This document shows, in pieces, positions 1 through 7,738 of a stretch of 64,000 nt of DNA. Both the position numbers and the translations under genes were made by a program. Source of the stretch: Pseudomonadota bacterium (lineage in GTDB: Bacteria > Pseudomonadota > Alphaproteobacteria > Acetobacterales > Acetobacteraceae); assembly GCA_021847995.1 (NCBI GenBank), contig JAJZNE010000008.1:1-64000 (forward strand). Direction: 5' to 3'. The notes under the pieces are model-generated. The model made no database searches. It was not told where the DNA came from and was given only the letters and a program-made list of their open reading frames with translations. How positions within the stretch are numbered: the stretch's first letter is position 1; each line of letters starts with the position of its first letter.

Positions 1-149
1 CCCGTGGCGGAGACGGCGGAAAAGAAACCGGCGGAGCCGGCCGGAAGGCCGGACGGCCCGTTTCCCGCCTTCGTGCCACGCAAAAGAAAGCGCAGGCGGC
101 GGCCGTTCACGCTGTTCCCCCTGCCCGCCGGAACCGGCCCGCCCTGGCC
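1..149 (+). repeat. Copy A of a dispersed inverted repeat (about 149 bp, may extend left)
   Basis: Aligned base by base, positions 1-149 match the reverse complement of 27317-27465 with two mismatches (positions 13 and 78), so 147 of 149 agree. The match breaks at position 150. Its left limit is outside the window. It codes for the basic tail of a paralogous protein family. Confidence 0.92.
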
Positions 150-156
150 GCGATGA
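1..156 (+). CDS. C-terminal end of a hypothetical basic-tailed protein (partial)
   Basis: The window opens inside this reading frame, which stops with TGA at 154-156; only the last 51 residues are visible. They are a proline/alanine linker followed by a very basic tail (PRKRKRRRRPF) and a short hydrophobic end. The same tail, almost residue for residue, ends the minus-strand gene at 27310-27990, so the two are paralogues sharing a nearly identical 3' end. The last codons differ (PWPR-stop here, PWPG-stop there). Function is unknown; the basic tail would suit nucleic-acid binding, but that is a guess. Confidence 0.7.
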   Translation, partial: PVAETAEKKPAEPAGRPDGPFPAFVPRKRKRRRRPFTLFPLPAGTGPPWPR

Positions 157-180
157 CGGCGGGCGGCGGGCGGCGGGGCG

Positions 181-939
181 CTACGTCCAGCCGCCGTCGA
201 TCGTCCAGGTCTGTCCCGTCGCCATGCGGCTGTCATCGGCCGCCAGCCACAGCACCAGCCGCGCCACGTCGGGCGGATGGAGCCGGTCCGGAATGCACTG
301 GCCGGCACGGCGCATCGCCTCGCCTTCCTCATCGACCCAGAGCGCGAGCTGCCGCTCGGTCATGATCCAGCCGGGCAGCACGCAATTGACGCGGATACGG
401 TGGCGGCCGAGGTCGCGGGCGAAGCTGCGCGTCAGCGCCTCCACCGCCGCCTTGCTGGCGGTGTAGGCGGGCATGCCGCCCATGCCGAGATGCCACGCGA
501 TCGAGCCGAAATTGATGATCGAACCGGCACCCGCCGCGATCATCGCCGGGGCGGCGGCCTGGATGGCGAAGAACTGGTGGCGCAGGTTGACCGCCAGCAG
601 CCGCTCCCAGTCCTCCGCCGTCACGCTCTGCCAGTCGTGGCGGTCGTCACGGGCGGCGTTGTTGACCAGGACGTGAAACGGCCCGCCTTCCTGCACCGTC
701 GCCCGCAGGGAAGCGAGATCGGTCAGGTCGGTGTGGCGGTACTGCGGGCGCCGGTGGCCGGCGGCGGCGATCTCCGTCGCCAGCGTCGCGGCCGCCGCGT
801 CGGCGATGTCGAGGAAGGTGACGCGGGCGTCCTGCGCACAGAAATGCGCGACGATCGCCGCGCCGATGCCGCTCGCGCCGCCGGTCACCAGCACGTCGCG
901 GTCGCGCAGGCTGGGATAGTTCGCGTCGTTCGCCTGCAT
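181..939 (-). CDS. SDR-family sugar dehydrogenase, D-xylose 1-dehydrogenase (XylB)-like
   Basis: A 252-residue classical short-chain dehydrogenase. It has the Rossmann motif TGGASGIG at residues 19-26, NNAA at 93-96, and the catalytic Ser146, Tyr159 and Lys163. The opening (YPSL) and the stretches FLDIAD, DDRH, NLRH and FGSIAWHLG closely follow the Caulobacter-type NAD-dependent D-xylose dehydrogenase, which oxidises xylose to xylonolactone. An arabinose, galactose or fucose dehydrogenase of the same subgroup remains possible. I chose the ATG at 939 because an AGGAGGG ribosome site lies just upstream; the open frame reaches further back without one. No other Weimberg-pathway gene is adjacent, so the substrate is inferred from family resemblance only. 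Confidence 0.85.
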   Translation of the reverse strand: MQANDANYPSLRDRDVLVTGGASGIGAAIVAHFCAQDARVTFLDIADAAAATLATEIAAAGHRRPQYRHTDLTDLASLRATVQEGGPFHVLVNNAARDDRHDWQSVTAEDWERLLAVNLRHQFFAIQAAAPAMIAAGAGSIINFGSIAWHLGMGGMPAYTASKAAVEALTRSFARDLGRHRIRVNCVLPGWIMTERQLALWVDEEGEAMRRAGQCIPDRLHPPDVARLVLWLAADDSRMATGQTWTIDGGWT

Positions 940-1061
940 CCTGCAATCCCTCCTGTTTCCCTCCCGTGCCCCGGCAACAGCATGTCCGGTGCGTCCTGTC
1001 CAGCCCGGCTTGCGGCCCCGGCCGCGCCGGCCTACCGGGATCGGCGGCGGAGGGGACGGCG

Positions 1062-2078
1062 ATGAGCCTGATGCGGGCGGAGACCGGCGAAGCGGCCGAC
1101 GCGGTGCGGCGCTGTCTCGGGCAGCGGGCCGCCTTCGCCGCCCTCGCGGCGCGGCTCCAGGCCCTCGACCCGGCGCTGGTGGTGGTCTCCGCCCGCGGCA
1201 GTTCCGGACATGCCGGCACCTTCCTGCGCTATGTACTGGCGCGCGACGCCGGCGTGGTGGCCGCCGCCGCCATGCCCTCGATCGCCTCGCTCTACCGCCG
1301 CCGCCAGCGCCTCTCCGGCGCGCTGTTCGTCGCCATTTCACAATCCGGGCGCAGCCCCGACCTCGTGCTGTCCGCCGAACAGGCCCGCGCGGCGGGGGCG
1401 TTGACGCTGGCGCTGGTCAACGATCCGGCAAGCCCGCTCGCCGCCGCCTGCGAAACGGTATTGCCGCTCGCGGCAGGGGAGGAGCGCAGCGTGGCGGCGA
1501 CCAAGACGGTGCTGGCAAGCCTCGCCGCCGGCCTCGCGCTGGTCGCCGCATGGCGCGGCGATGCGGCGCTGGGGGCGGCGCTCGATCGGCTGCCGGCCCG
1601 GTTGCAGGCGGCAATGTCGCTCGACTGGTCGGCGCTCGGCGCGATGCTGGCGCGAACCGACCGGATGTTCACCATCGGCCGCGGCCCCGGCCTTGCGATC
1701 GCCGCCGAGGCGGCGCTGAAACTGGCCGAGGTCGCGGGCATCGCCGGTCTCGCCTACAGCGCCGCCGAACTGCCACACGGGCCGCGGACGCTGGCGGGGC
1801 CGGATTTCCCGGTGCTCGGCCTCGTGCAGGACGACGAAGGCCATGCCGGCACCGCGGCGCTGCTCGCCGATCTCGCCGCGCGCGGGGTGACGGTGCTGGC
1901 GGCCGGCGCGCAGGGGCCGGGGATCGTGACGCTGCCGGGCCTGCCGGCGGATCACCCCGACACCGATCTGCTGTGCCAGCTGGCCAGCTTCTACCGCGCC
2001 GTGGAGGCGGCGGCGCGGGCCCGCGGGCGCGATCCGGACCATCCGCCGGGGCTGCACAAGGTGACGCGGACGGTGTAG
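1062..2078 (+). CDS. Two-SIS-domain glucosamine-6-phosphate deaminase, NagB-II type
   Basis: A 338-residue protein made of two SIS (sugar isomerase) domains and lacking the glutaminase half of GlmS. The first SIS domain carries ARGSSGHAG (44-52) and ISQSGRSPD (92-100). The second has GRGPG near 207-211 and the ELPHGP signature at 236-241, and the chain ends in HKVTRTV as NagB-II proteins do. This family releases ammonia from glucosamine-6-phosphate to give fructose-6-phosphate, in the cytoplasm. ATG 1062 follows a GGAGGGG site. It is divergent from the SDR gene; the usual partners nagA and nagK are not nearby. An AgaS-like galactosamine enzyme is the main alternative. Confidence 0.82.
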   Translation: MSLMRAETGEAADAVRRCLGQRAAFAALAARLQALDPALVVVSARGSSGHAGTFLRYVLARDAGVVAAAAMPSIASLYRRRQRLSGALFVAISQSGRSPDLVLSAEQARAAGALTLALVNDPASPLAAACETVLPLAAGEERSVAATKTVLASLAAGLALVAAWRGDAALGAALDRLPARLQAAMSLDWSALGAMLARTDRMFTIGRGPGLAIAAEAALKLAEVAGIAGLAYSAAELPHGPRTLAGPDFPVLGLVQDDEGHAGTAALLADLAARGVTVLAAGAQGPGIVTLPGLPADHPDTDLLCQLASFYRAVEAAARARGRDPDHPPGLHKVTRTV

Positions 2079-2079
2079 A

Positions 2080-2673
2080 GTGTCGGTTATGGGTGCGGCT
2101 CCAAAGCTCCGGCAGCGTCCGATGACGGTCGCCGAGTTCCTGGACTGGGACAGCGGCGACATGTCCGGCCGGCTGTGGCAGTTGCGCGACGGCATGCCGG
2201 AAGCCATGGCACCCTGCACGGAGCCGCATGGCGCGATTCAGGGTGAACTTGCAGTGACCATCGGCCTGCATCTGCGTCAGGCGGGCAGCGCGTGCCGGAT
2301 GATCGTGACGCCCGGCATCGTTCCCCGGTTGCGCGCCAGCGATAACGTTCGCATCCCCGACATCGCCGTGACCTGCACCCCGCCGGCGGACCGGCATCTG
2401 ACGGACGCGCCCGTGCTGCTGATCGAAATCCTGTCGCGGTCAAATGCGCGGCAGACCTGGGCGAATGTCTGGTCCTATGCGACCATTCCGAGTGCCAGCG
2501 AAATTCTCGTGGTCTGGAGCACGCGCCGCCGTGCCGATCTGCTGCGCCGGCAGGCGGACGGCACGTGGCCCGAACAGCCGCAGCGCCTCGGTCCCGATGA
2601 CACGCTCGAGCTTGCCAGCATCGGCCTCGCGGTTCCGCTCGCCGCGCTCTACGTCACCTCCGGCATCGGCTGA
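2080..2673 (+). CDS. Uma2-family (DUF820) putative endonuclease
   Basis: About 195 residues with the features of the Uma2 family: an N-terminal MTVAEFL segment, then RIPDIAV, LLIEILS and a late hydrophobic strand. The family has a PD-(D/E)xK-like fold, usually occurs in many copies, and has no firm physiological role. The start could be GTG 2080, used here because it lies one base after the previous stop, or ATG 2089; neither has a clear ribosome site. The 3' end overlaps the convergent oxidoreductase gene by 25 bp. The usual ExK catalytic lysine is not obvious after IEILS, so nuclease activity is doubtful. Confidence 0.75.
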   Translation: MSVMGAAPKLRQRPMTVAEFLDWDSGDMSGRLWQLRDGMPEAMAPCTEPHGAIQGELAVTIGLHLRQAGSACRMIVTPGIVPRLRASDNVRIPDIAVTCTPPADRHLTDAPVLLIEILSRSNARQTWANVWSYATIPSASEILVVWSTRRRADLLRRQADGTWPEQPQRLGPDDTLELASIGLAVPLAALYVTSGIG

Positions 2674-3647
2674 GATCGGATCAGGCCGGAGGCTTCGGCG
2701 CGGGCGCGTGACGCCGCCATGCTCTCCGCCACCGCCAGTGCCGCCGCCAGCGCCCGCGTGCCGGCGGCGGCATCGACCACCACCGGCGCACCGTCCAGGA
2801 TCGCGGCGACGAAGGCATCGTGCTCAGCCGCCAGCGCATCGTGTTCCTTCCAGGTGATCTCCTCCACCCGTCCGCCGCCGGTGCCCGGGATCGGCAGGCC
2901 GCGCTCGCGCCCGATCATCATCAGCCGGCGCGCCGCGAAATCGACCGACATGTAGCCTTCCTGGCTGAACAGCCGCATCTTGCGCTCGGTCTTGAGGGAG
3001 ATGCGGCTCGCCGTGATGGTGGCGACGCAGCCGCTGGCGAAGCGCACGCGGGCATTGGCGATGTCCTCGTGCGCGCTCGCCACCGGCGCGCCGACGGCAT
3101 CGACGCTCTCGATCGGGCTGTCCACCAGCGCCAGCACCAGATCGAGATCGTGGATCATCAGATCGAGGATCACCGACACGTCGGTTCCGCGCGGCTTGAA
3201 CGGCGCGATGCGCACGCATTCCAGATAGAGCGGGCGGCGCATGCGTGCGCTGATCGCCTGGTGCTCGGCCGAGAAGCGCAGCAGATGGCCGACCTGGAGC
3301 ACCCGCCCGCAGGCCGCCGCCAGCGCGCCGAGCGCCGCCGCCTGATCGAGCGTGGCCGCGATCGGCTTTTCCACCAGCACATGCCGCCCGGCCCGCAGCG
3401 CGGCCTCGGCCAGCGCGAAATGCGCCTCCGCCGGTGCCGCAATGACGACGGCGTCGCTCGCCGCCAGCAATTCCGGCCAGCCGAGCGCCGGCGCGCCCAC
3501 CTCCCGCGACACCGCGGCGGCCCGCGCCGGGTCGGGGTCGTGGATGCCGGCCAGCACCGCCCGCCGGCCCGCCGCCACCTTGAGCGCATGGAAACGGCCG
3601 AAATGTCCCGCCCCGGCCACCCCGATCCGCACCGCCCCGCCTGCCAT
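2649..3647 (-). CDS. Gfo/Idh/MocA-family NAD(P)-dependent oxidoreductase
   Basis: A 332-residue protein with an N-terminal dinucleotide fold (VAGAGHFGRFHA near residue 8), the family EKPIA motif, and a C-terminal substrate domain containing DLMIHDLDL. This family oxidises or reduces hydroxyl groups on sugars and sugar nucleotides. The GHFGRFHALK opening resembles GnnA-type UDP-GlcNAc 3-dehydrogenases, which sit beside lipid A genes in some alphaproteobacteria. No lpx gene is here, so I do not assign that function. ATG 3647 is preceded by GGAGGG at good spacing, and I prefer it to an in-frame start 21 bases upstream. Confidence 0.85.
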   Translation of the reverse strand: MAGGAVRIGVAGAGHFGRFHALKVAAGRRAVLAGIHDPDPARAAAVSREVGAPALGWPELLAASDAVVIAAPAEAHFALAEAALRAGRHVLVEKPIAATLDQAAALGALAAACGRVLQVGHLLRFSAEHQAISARMRRPLYLECVRIAPFKPRGTDVSVILDLMIHDLDLVLALVDSPIESVDAVGAPVASAHEDIANARVRFASGCVATITASRISLKTERKMRLFSQEGYMSVDFAARRLMMIGRERGLPIPGTGGGRVEEITWKEHDALAAEHDAFVAAILDGAPVVVDAAAGTRALAAALAVAESMAASRARAEASGLIRSQPMPEVT

Positions 3648-3771
3648 GCCTGCCCTCCGCCCGGCCAACAGGTATCAGGCGGCGCGGCCGGGGGCGAGCC
3701 GGGTTGCGTCGGGCAGGGCTTGTCGCCATGCTCCGCCGCCTTCCGTCGGGAGCAGGAGACGCCGCGCCCTC

Positions 3772-5349
3772 ATGCTGTATTTCTCGCGCTTCAAGACCGC
3801 GCTGATCCTCGGCGCCTGCGTCCTCGGCGTGCTGCTGTCGCTGCCGAACCTGATCGGCCCGGTCGCCGGCGGCCTGCCCTGGCGCACCATCCGCCTCGGC
3901 CTCGATTTGCGCGGCGGCAGCTATCTGCTGATGGAAGTCGATATGGGCGCGGTCATCAAGGAGCGGCTGGAGGGCCTCGCCGACGGCGCCCGCCGCGCGC
4001 TGGAGCGCGCCGCGATCCGCCCCTACACGCTCGCGATCCAGGCCGCCGACCACCGGCTCCTGGTCAAGCCCGGCAATCCTGCGCAACAGGAACCGGCCCT
4101 CGCCGCCCTGCGCACCCTGCAGACGACCGAGGGCCAGGGTCTCGGCGCCCGCCCCGATCTCGACATCACCGCCACCCCGGACGGCATCGCGGTCGGCCTG
4201 TCGGCGGCGGCGCTGATCGAGCGCGCCAACCAGGCGGTGCAGCAATCGATCGAAATCGTCCGTCGCCGGATCGACGAGACGGGCGTCGTCGATCCGATCA
4301 TCACCCGCCAGGGCCAGGACCGCATCGTGGTGCAGCTGCCCGGCATCGAGGATCCCGACCGCATCAAGCAGCTGCTCGGCAAGACGGCGCGGATGACGTT
4401 CCAGCTGGTCGATGCCAACGCCGATCCGAGCGCGCCGGTGCCGCCGCCGGGCGTCGAGTTCCTGCCGCTCGCCGACAAGCCCGGCCAGAAGATCGCGGTC
4501 CGCAAGCGGGTGGAGGTGGACGGCGCCAACCTGACCGACGCGCGCGCCGGCCAGAACCCGCAGACCGGCGAATGGGTGGTGAACTTCACCTTCGACAGTC
4601 TCGGCACCCGCCGCTTCGCCGACGTGACGCGCGCCAACACCGGCCATCCTTTTGCCATCGTCCTCGACAACAAGGTGATCAGCGCGCCGGTGATCCGTGA
4701 GCCGATCACCGGCGGGCGCGGCCAGATCTCGGGCAGCTTCACGGCGGCGAGCGCCACCGACCTCGCCGTCCTGCTGCGGGCCGGTGCGCTGCCGGCGCCG
4801 CTGACCGTGGTGGAGGAACGCAGTGTCGGGCCGGAACTCGGCGCCGATGCGATCCGCGCCGGCGCCATCTCGCTCGGCGTCGGCTTCGTTTTCGTCATCG
4901 TCTTCATGGGCGCGTTCTACGGCCTGTTCGGCTGGATCGCGAACCTCGCGCTGGTGTTCAACCTGTTCCTGATGCTCGCCATCCTGAGCCTGCTGCAGGC
5001 GACGCTGACGCTGCCCGGCATGGCCGGCATCCTGCTCACGCTCGGCATGGCGGTCGATGCCAACATCCTGATCAACGAGCGCATCCGTGAGGAGGTGAAG
5101 AACGGCCGCACGCCGCTCAATGCGATGGAGACCGGATTCCGCCGCGCCTATGCCACCATCGTTGACAGCAACATGACGGCGTTCCTCGCCCACGTCATGC
5201 TGTTCATCTTCGGCAGCGGTCCGGTGCGCGGCTTTGCGGTGACGATCACCGTCGGCATCGTCACCACGCTGTTCACCGCGACCATGGTGGCGCGGCTGCT
5301 GATGGTGCGCTGGTACGCGGCGACGCGGCCGGCGGCACTGCCGGTCTGA
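3772..5349 (+). CDS. secD: Protein translocase subunit SecD
   Basis: A 525-residue inner-membrane protein of the SecDF complex, which uses the proton gradient to pull exported chains across the membrane after SecYEG/SecA. Visible parts: a first membrane segment at about 8-28; the conserved GLDLRGG just after it; a large periplasmic domain; then from about residue 360 a five-helix bundle with the family motifs GAISLGVGF, LTLGMAVDANILINERIREE and a final helix block. secF follows after 13 bp, so the two are co-transcribed. yajC, which often precedes secD, is absent; the upstream gene points away. Confidence 0.97.
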   Translation: MLYFSRFKTALILGACVLGVLLSLPNLIGPVAGGLPWRTIRLGLDLRGGSYLLMEVDMGAVIKERLEGLADGARRALERAAIRPYTLAIQAADHRLLVKPGNPAQQEPALAALRTLQTTEGQGLGARPDLDITATPDGIAVGLSAAALIERANQAVQQSIEIVRRRIDETGVVDPIITRQGQDRIVVQLPGIEDPDRIKQLLGKTARMTFQLVDANADPSAPVPPPGVEFLPLADKPGQKIAVRKRVEVDGANLTDARAGQNPQTGEWVVNFTFDSLGTRRFADVTRANTGHPFAIVLDNKVISAPVIREPITGGRGQISGSFTAASATDLAVLLRAGALPAPLTVVEERSVGPELGADAIRAGAISLGVGFVFVIVFMGAFYGLFGWIANLALVFNLFLMLAILSLLQATLTLPGMAGILLTLGMAVDANILINERIREEVKNGRTPLNAMETGFRRAYATIVDSNMTAFLAHVMLFIFGSGPVRGFAVTITVGIVTTLFTATMVARLLMVRWYAATRPAALPV

Positions 5350-5362
5350 GAGGTTCCCGCCG

Positions 5363-6322
5363 ATGTTCATGCGACCGCGGCTCCGCTTCGTGCCGGACGG
5401 CACGCGCATCCGCTTCATGCGCGGGCGCTTCCTCGGCATCGCCGTCTCGGCGGTGCTGTCAACGCTGTCGGTCATCCTGTTCTTCTATCCCGGCCTCAAT
5501 CTCGGCATCGATTTCGCCGGCGGCATCGTCATGGAAGTGCGCACCCAGGGCCCCGCCGATCTCGCGCGCGTGCGTGAAGGACTGGCGCAGCAGGGGTTGC
5601 GCGCCGCCGGCGTGCAGCGCTTCGGCGCCGCCGACGACGTCCTGATCCGGCTGGAGGCGCAGCCCACCGCCCAGGCAACGCAGGCGGTGGTCAACCGCGT
5701 CCGCGCCGGGCTGGACCAGGTGCAGCCGGGCAGCCGGGTGCTGCGCACGGATGCGGTCGGCCCTTCCGTCTCGGCCGAGCTCTACCGCAACGGCATGCTT
5801 GCCCTCGGCATCAGCCTGCTGATGATCCTGGTCTATATCTGGTTCCGCTTCGAATGGCAGTTCGCGGTGGGCGCAGTCGCCACGCTGCTGCTCGACATCA
5901 CCAAGACGGTCGGGTTCCTCGCCGTCACCCGCTTCGAGTTCGACCTGGTGATGGTCGCCGCCATCCTGACCGTGCTCGGCTACTCCACCAACGACAAGGT
6001 GGTAGTGTACGACCGGGTGCGGGAGAATCTGCGCAAATTCAAGTCGATGCCGCTGCGCGACCTGATCGACCTCTCCATCAACGAGACCCTGAACCGCACC
6101 CTCGGCACCTCGGCCACGGTGTTCCTCGCCGCCTTGCCGCTGGCGCTGTTCGGCGGCACCACGCTCTCGGGCTTCGCCTGGGTCATGCTGTTCGGCATCG
6201 TCGTCGGCACCTCTTCCTCCATCTTCATCGCCGCCCCCATCCTGCTGTTTCTCGGCGAGCACCGGCTGCGGCGGGAAGCGCAGGCGCCGGCCCGGCCGAA
6301 GCCGGCCAAGGCCGCGCCCTGA
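5363..6322 (+). CDS. secF: Protein translocase subunit SecF
   Basis: A 319-residue partner of SecD. It has a first membrane helix near 22-42, the shared motif LNLGIDFAGGI, a small periplasmic domain, and a C-terminal helix bundle with the signature TVLGYSTNDKVVVYDRVREN. Length and order of parts are normal for SecF. It starts 13 bp after the secD stop. A strong hairpin just after the stop closes the operon. Confidence 0.97.
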   Translation: MFMRPRLRFVPDGTRIRFMRGRFLGIAVSAVLSTLSVILFFYPGLNLGIDFAGGIVMEVRTQGPADLARVREGLAQQGLRAAGVQRFGAADDVLIRLEAQPTAQATQAVVNRVRAGLDQVQPGSRVLRTDAVGPSVSAELYRNGMLALGISLLMILVYIWFRFEWQFAVGAVATLLLDITKTVGFLAVTRFEFDLVMVAAILTVLGYSTNDKVVVYDRVRENLRKFKSMPLRDLIDLSINETLNRTLGTSATVFLAALPLALFGGTTLSGFAWVMLFGIVVGTSSSIFIAAPILLFLGEHRLRREAQAPARPKPAKAAP

Positions 6323-6348
6323 GCAATCCTGCCCGTCGGCAGGGTTGC
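6323..6348 (+). terminator. Hairpin terminator after secDF
   Basis: An 11 bp stem (6323-6333 with 6338-6348, one G-T wobble) closes a CGTC loop and starts at the secF stop codon. It is followed by TCAAAATT rather than a clean T run, so termination may be partial. Confidence 0.6.
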
Positions 6349-6423
6349 GTCAAAATTGTCTCTGGCTAACTGTTGCCAATCGTGTAATACTCCCGGCGGG
6401 ATCGCTTGGAGGTGTACCGAACC

Positions 6424-7284
6424 ATGAGCCGGAGCCAGGCCGTGCAGCGGCCCGCGCGCGATGGCGCGGACAGGAGCGTGCCGGTGCCGCTGCCCGAGTT
6501 GCGGGAGGCGCTGGTATCGTCCCGCATCCGCGCGCTCTATCAGCCGATCGTGCGCGTGGCCGACGGCGTGCCGGTCGCGGTCGAAGTGCTGGCGCGGCTC
6601 GCCCATCCGGTGCGCGGCGTGGTGCGCCCGGATCTGTTCGTGCCGCAGATCGAACGCGCCGGCCTTGCATTGCAGCTGACCGAGGCGGTGGGCGTCTCCG
6701 CCTTCGCCGATTGGCGGAATGGCAGGCTGGAGCAGCAGGATCTGTCGCTCGCGCTCAATTTCCCGCTCGACGTGCTGCTGCTGCCGGCGGCGCTGCACTG
6801 GCTGGAGCAGGCACGGCAGGCCGCGGACATCCCGGCGCAGCGCATCATCATCGAACTCACCGAGAGCCGGCCGATCGCCGCGGTGGGGGCGCTGGCTGCC
6901 GCGGTCGCCCGGCTGCGCCGGCAGGGCTATGCGCTGGCGATCGACGATGTCGGCCCCGGCCTGCGTGACCCGCGGGCGCTGCTCGACATGGGGTTCGCGA
7001 CGCTGAAGCTCGACAAGGCGCTGGTCGCGGCGGCCCCGCAGAACCCGGCATGCGCCGATTTCCTCGCCCGCACCGTCGCCTGGGCGCATGACGCCGGCAT
7101 GCAGGTGGTGGCCGAGGGTGTCGCCTCGGCGGCGCTGTGGGCCTATGTGGCGGCGTTCGGGGTCGATCAGGCACAGGGGTTCCACGTCGGCCGGCCGATG
7201 GCCGCCGCCACCGTCGCGGAGTGGCGGCTCGACTGGTGGCGGGCGGCTCAGACGCTCGGGGTCCATGGTCCGCTGACCGGATAG
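6424..7284 (+). CDS. Stand-alone EAL-domain protein, likely cyclic-di-GMP phosphodiesterase
   Basis: A 286-residue protein that is almost entirely an EAL domain after about 25 polar residues. The signature reads EVL at 54-56 in EVLARL instead of EAL. The other metal- and substrate-site residues seem present: Asn in LNFPLD, Glu in IIELTES, the Asp pair in AIDDVGPG, Lys in LKLDKAL, Glu in VAEGV, and QGFHVGRPM. It may therefore hydrolyse cyclic-di-GMP, or only bind it. There is no GGDEF, sensor or membrane part. A GGAGGT site sits 10 bases before ATG 6424; an upstream in-frame TTG was not used. It has its own transcription unit after the secF terminator. Confidence 0.85.
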   Translation: MSRSQAVQRPARDGADRSVPVPLPELREALVSSRIRALYQPIVRVADGVPVAVEVLARLAHPVRGVVRPDLFVPQIERAGLALQLTEAVGVSAFADWRNGRLEQQDLSLALNFPLDVLLLPAALHWLEQARQAADIPAQRIIIELTESRPIAAVGALAAAVARLRRQGYALAIDDVGPGLRDPRALLDMGFATLKLDKALVAAAPQNPACADFLARTVAWAHDAGMQVVAEGVASAALWAYVAAFGVDQAQGFHVGRPMAAATVAEWRLDWWRAAQTLGVHGPLTG

Positions 7285-7637
7285 GCTTCGTCGGCGCCCG
7301 GCCAGGGCGGCATGGTGACGCCGAGCACGACCAGCGGCGCCGCACCGTCGCAACGGAACTGGAACATCGTCCCCGCCGGCAGGGTGAGCGAAAGACCGGG
7401 ACGGAGGGCGACCGTCCCCTCCGCCCCGCCGAGGCGGCGCCACAGCCGCCCGTGGCCGGCCAGGACATACCAGATCTCCTCCACCGTCCGGTGGGCAACG
7501 GCGTGGGCGATCGCCTGCGGCGGCAGCGTGAACAGCGCCGTGCTGCCGCGCCCGGTGGCGGCCAGCACGCGCACCGCCGAGCCATCCGGCGCCGTCACCA
7601 CTGGTGCGTCATCGGCCAACAGGCTGATCAGGGACAT
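7248..7637 (-). CDS. Small cupin-domain protein
   Basis: A 129-residue single-domain cupin. The first motif (IAHAVAHRTVEEIWYVLAGHG) carries His and Glu metal ligands; the second (LTLPAGTMFQFRCDG) lacks the usual His and has Phe/Arg there. Metal binding may therefore be incomplete. Cupins of this size are isomerases, dioxygenases or sugar-binding sensors, and no specific role can be read here. The 3' end overlaps the EAL gene by 37 bp in convergent orientation. ATG 7637 has no strong ribosome site. Confidence 0.72.
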   Translation of the reverse strand: MSLISLLADDAPVVTAPDGSAVRVLAATGRGSTALFTLPPQAIAHAVAHRTVEEIWYVLAGHGRLWRRLGGAEGTVALRPGLSLTLPAGTMFQFRCDGAAPLVVLGVTMPPWPGADEAYPVSGPWTPSV

Positions 7638-7738
7638 GGCGCCGGCCTTTGCTGCTGCCCGACAGCACGCCGCAAGGCCGGCATGGACGCAAGCCCGTTC
7701 CCGCGCCACCCTGGCCTCCGGGCCACGGGAGGTACGCC

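Noticed and set aside
2824-5475. Very long open frame on the minus strand (883 codons) opposite secD and the oxidoreductase
   Set aside because: It is a high-GC shadow: Arg/Ala/Gly/His-rich text without domains, overlapping secD and the real oxidoreductase in other frames.
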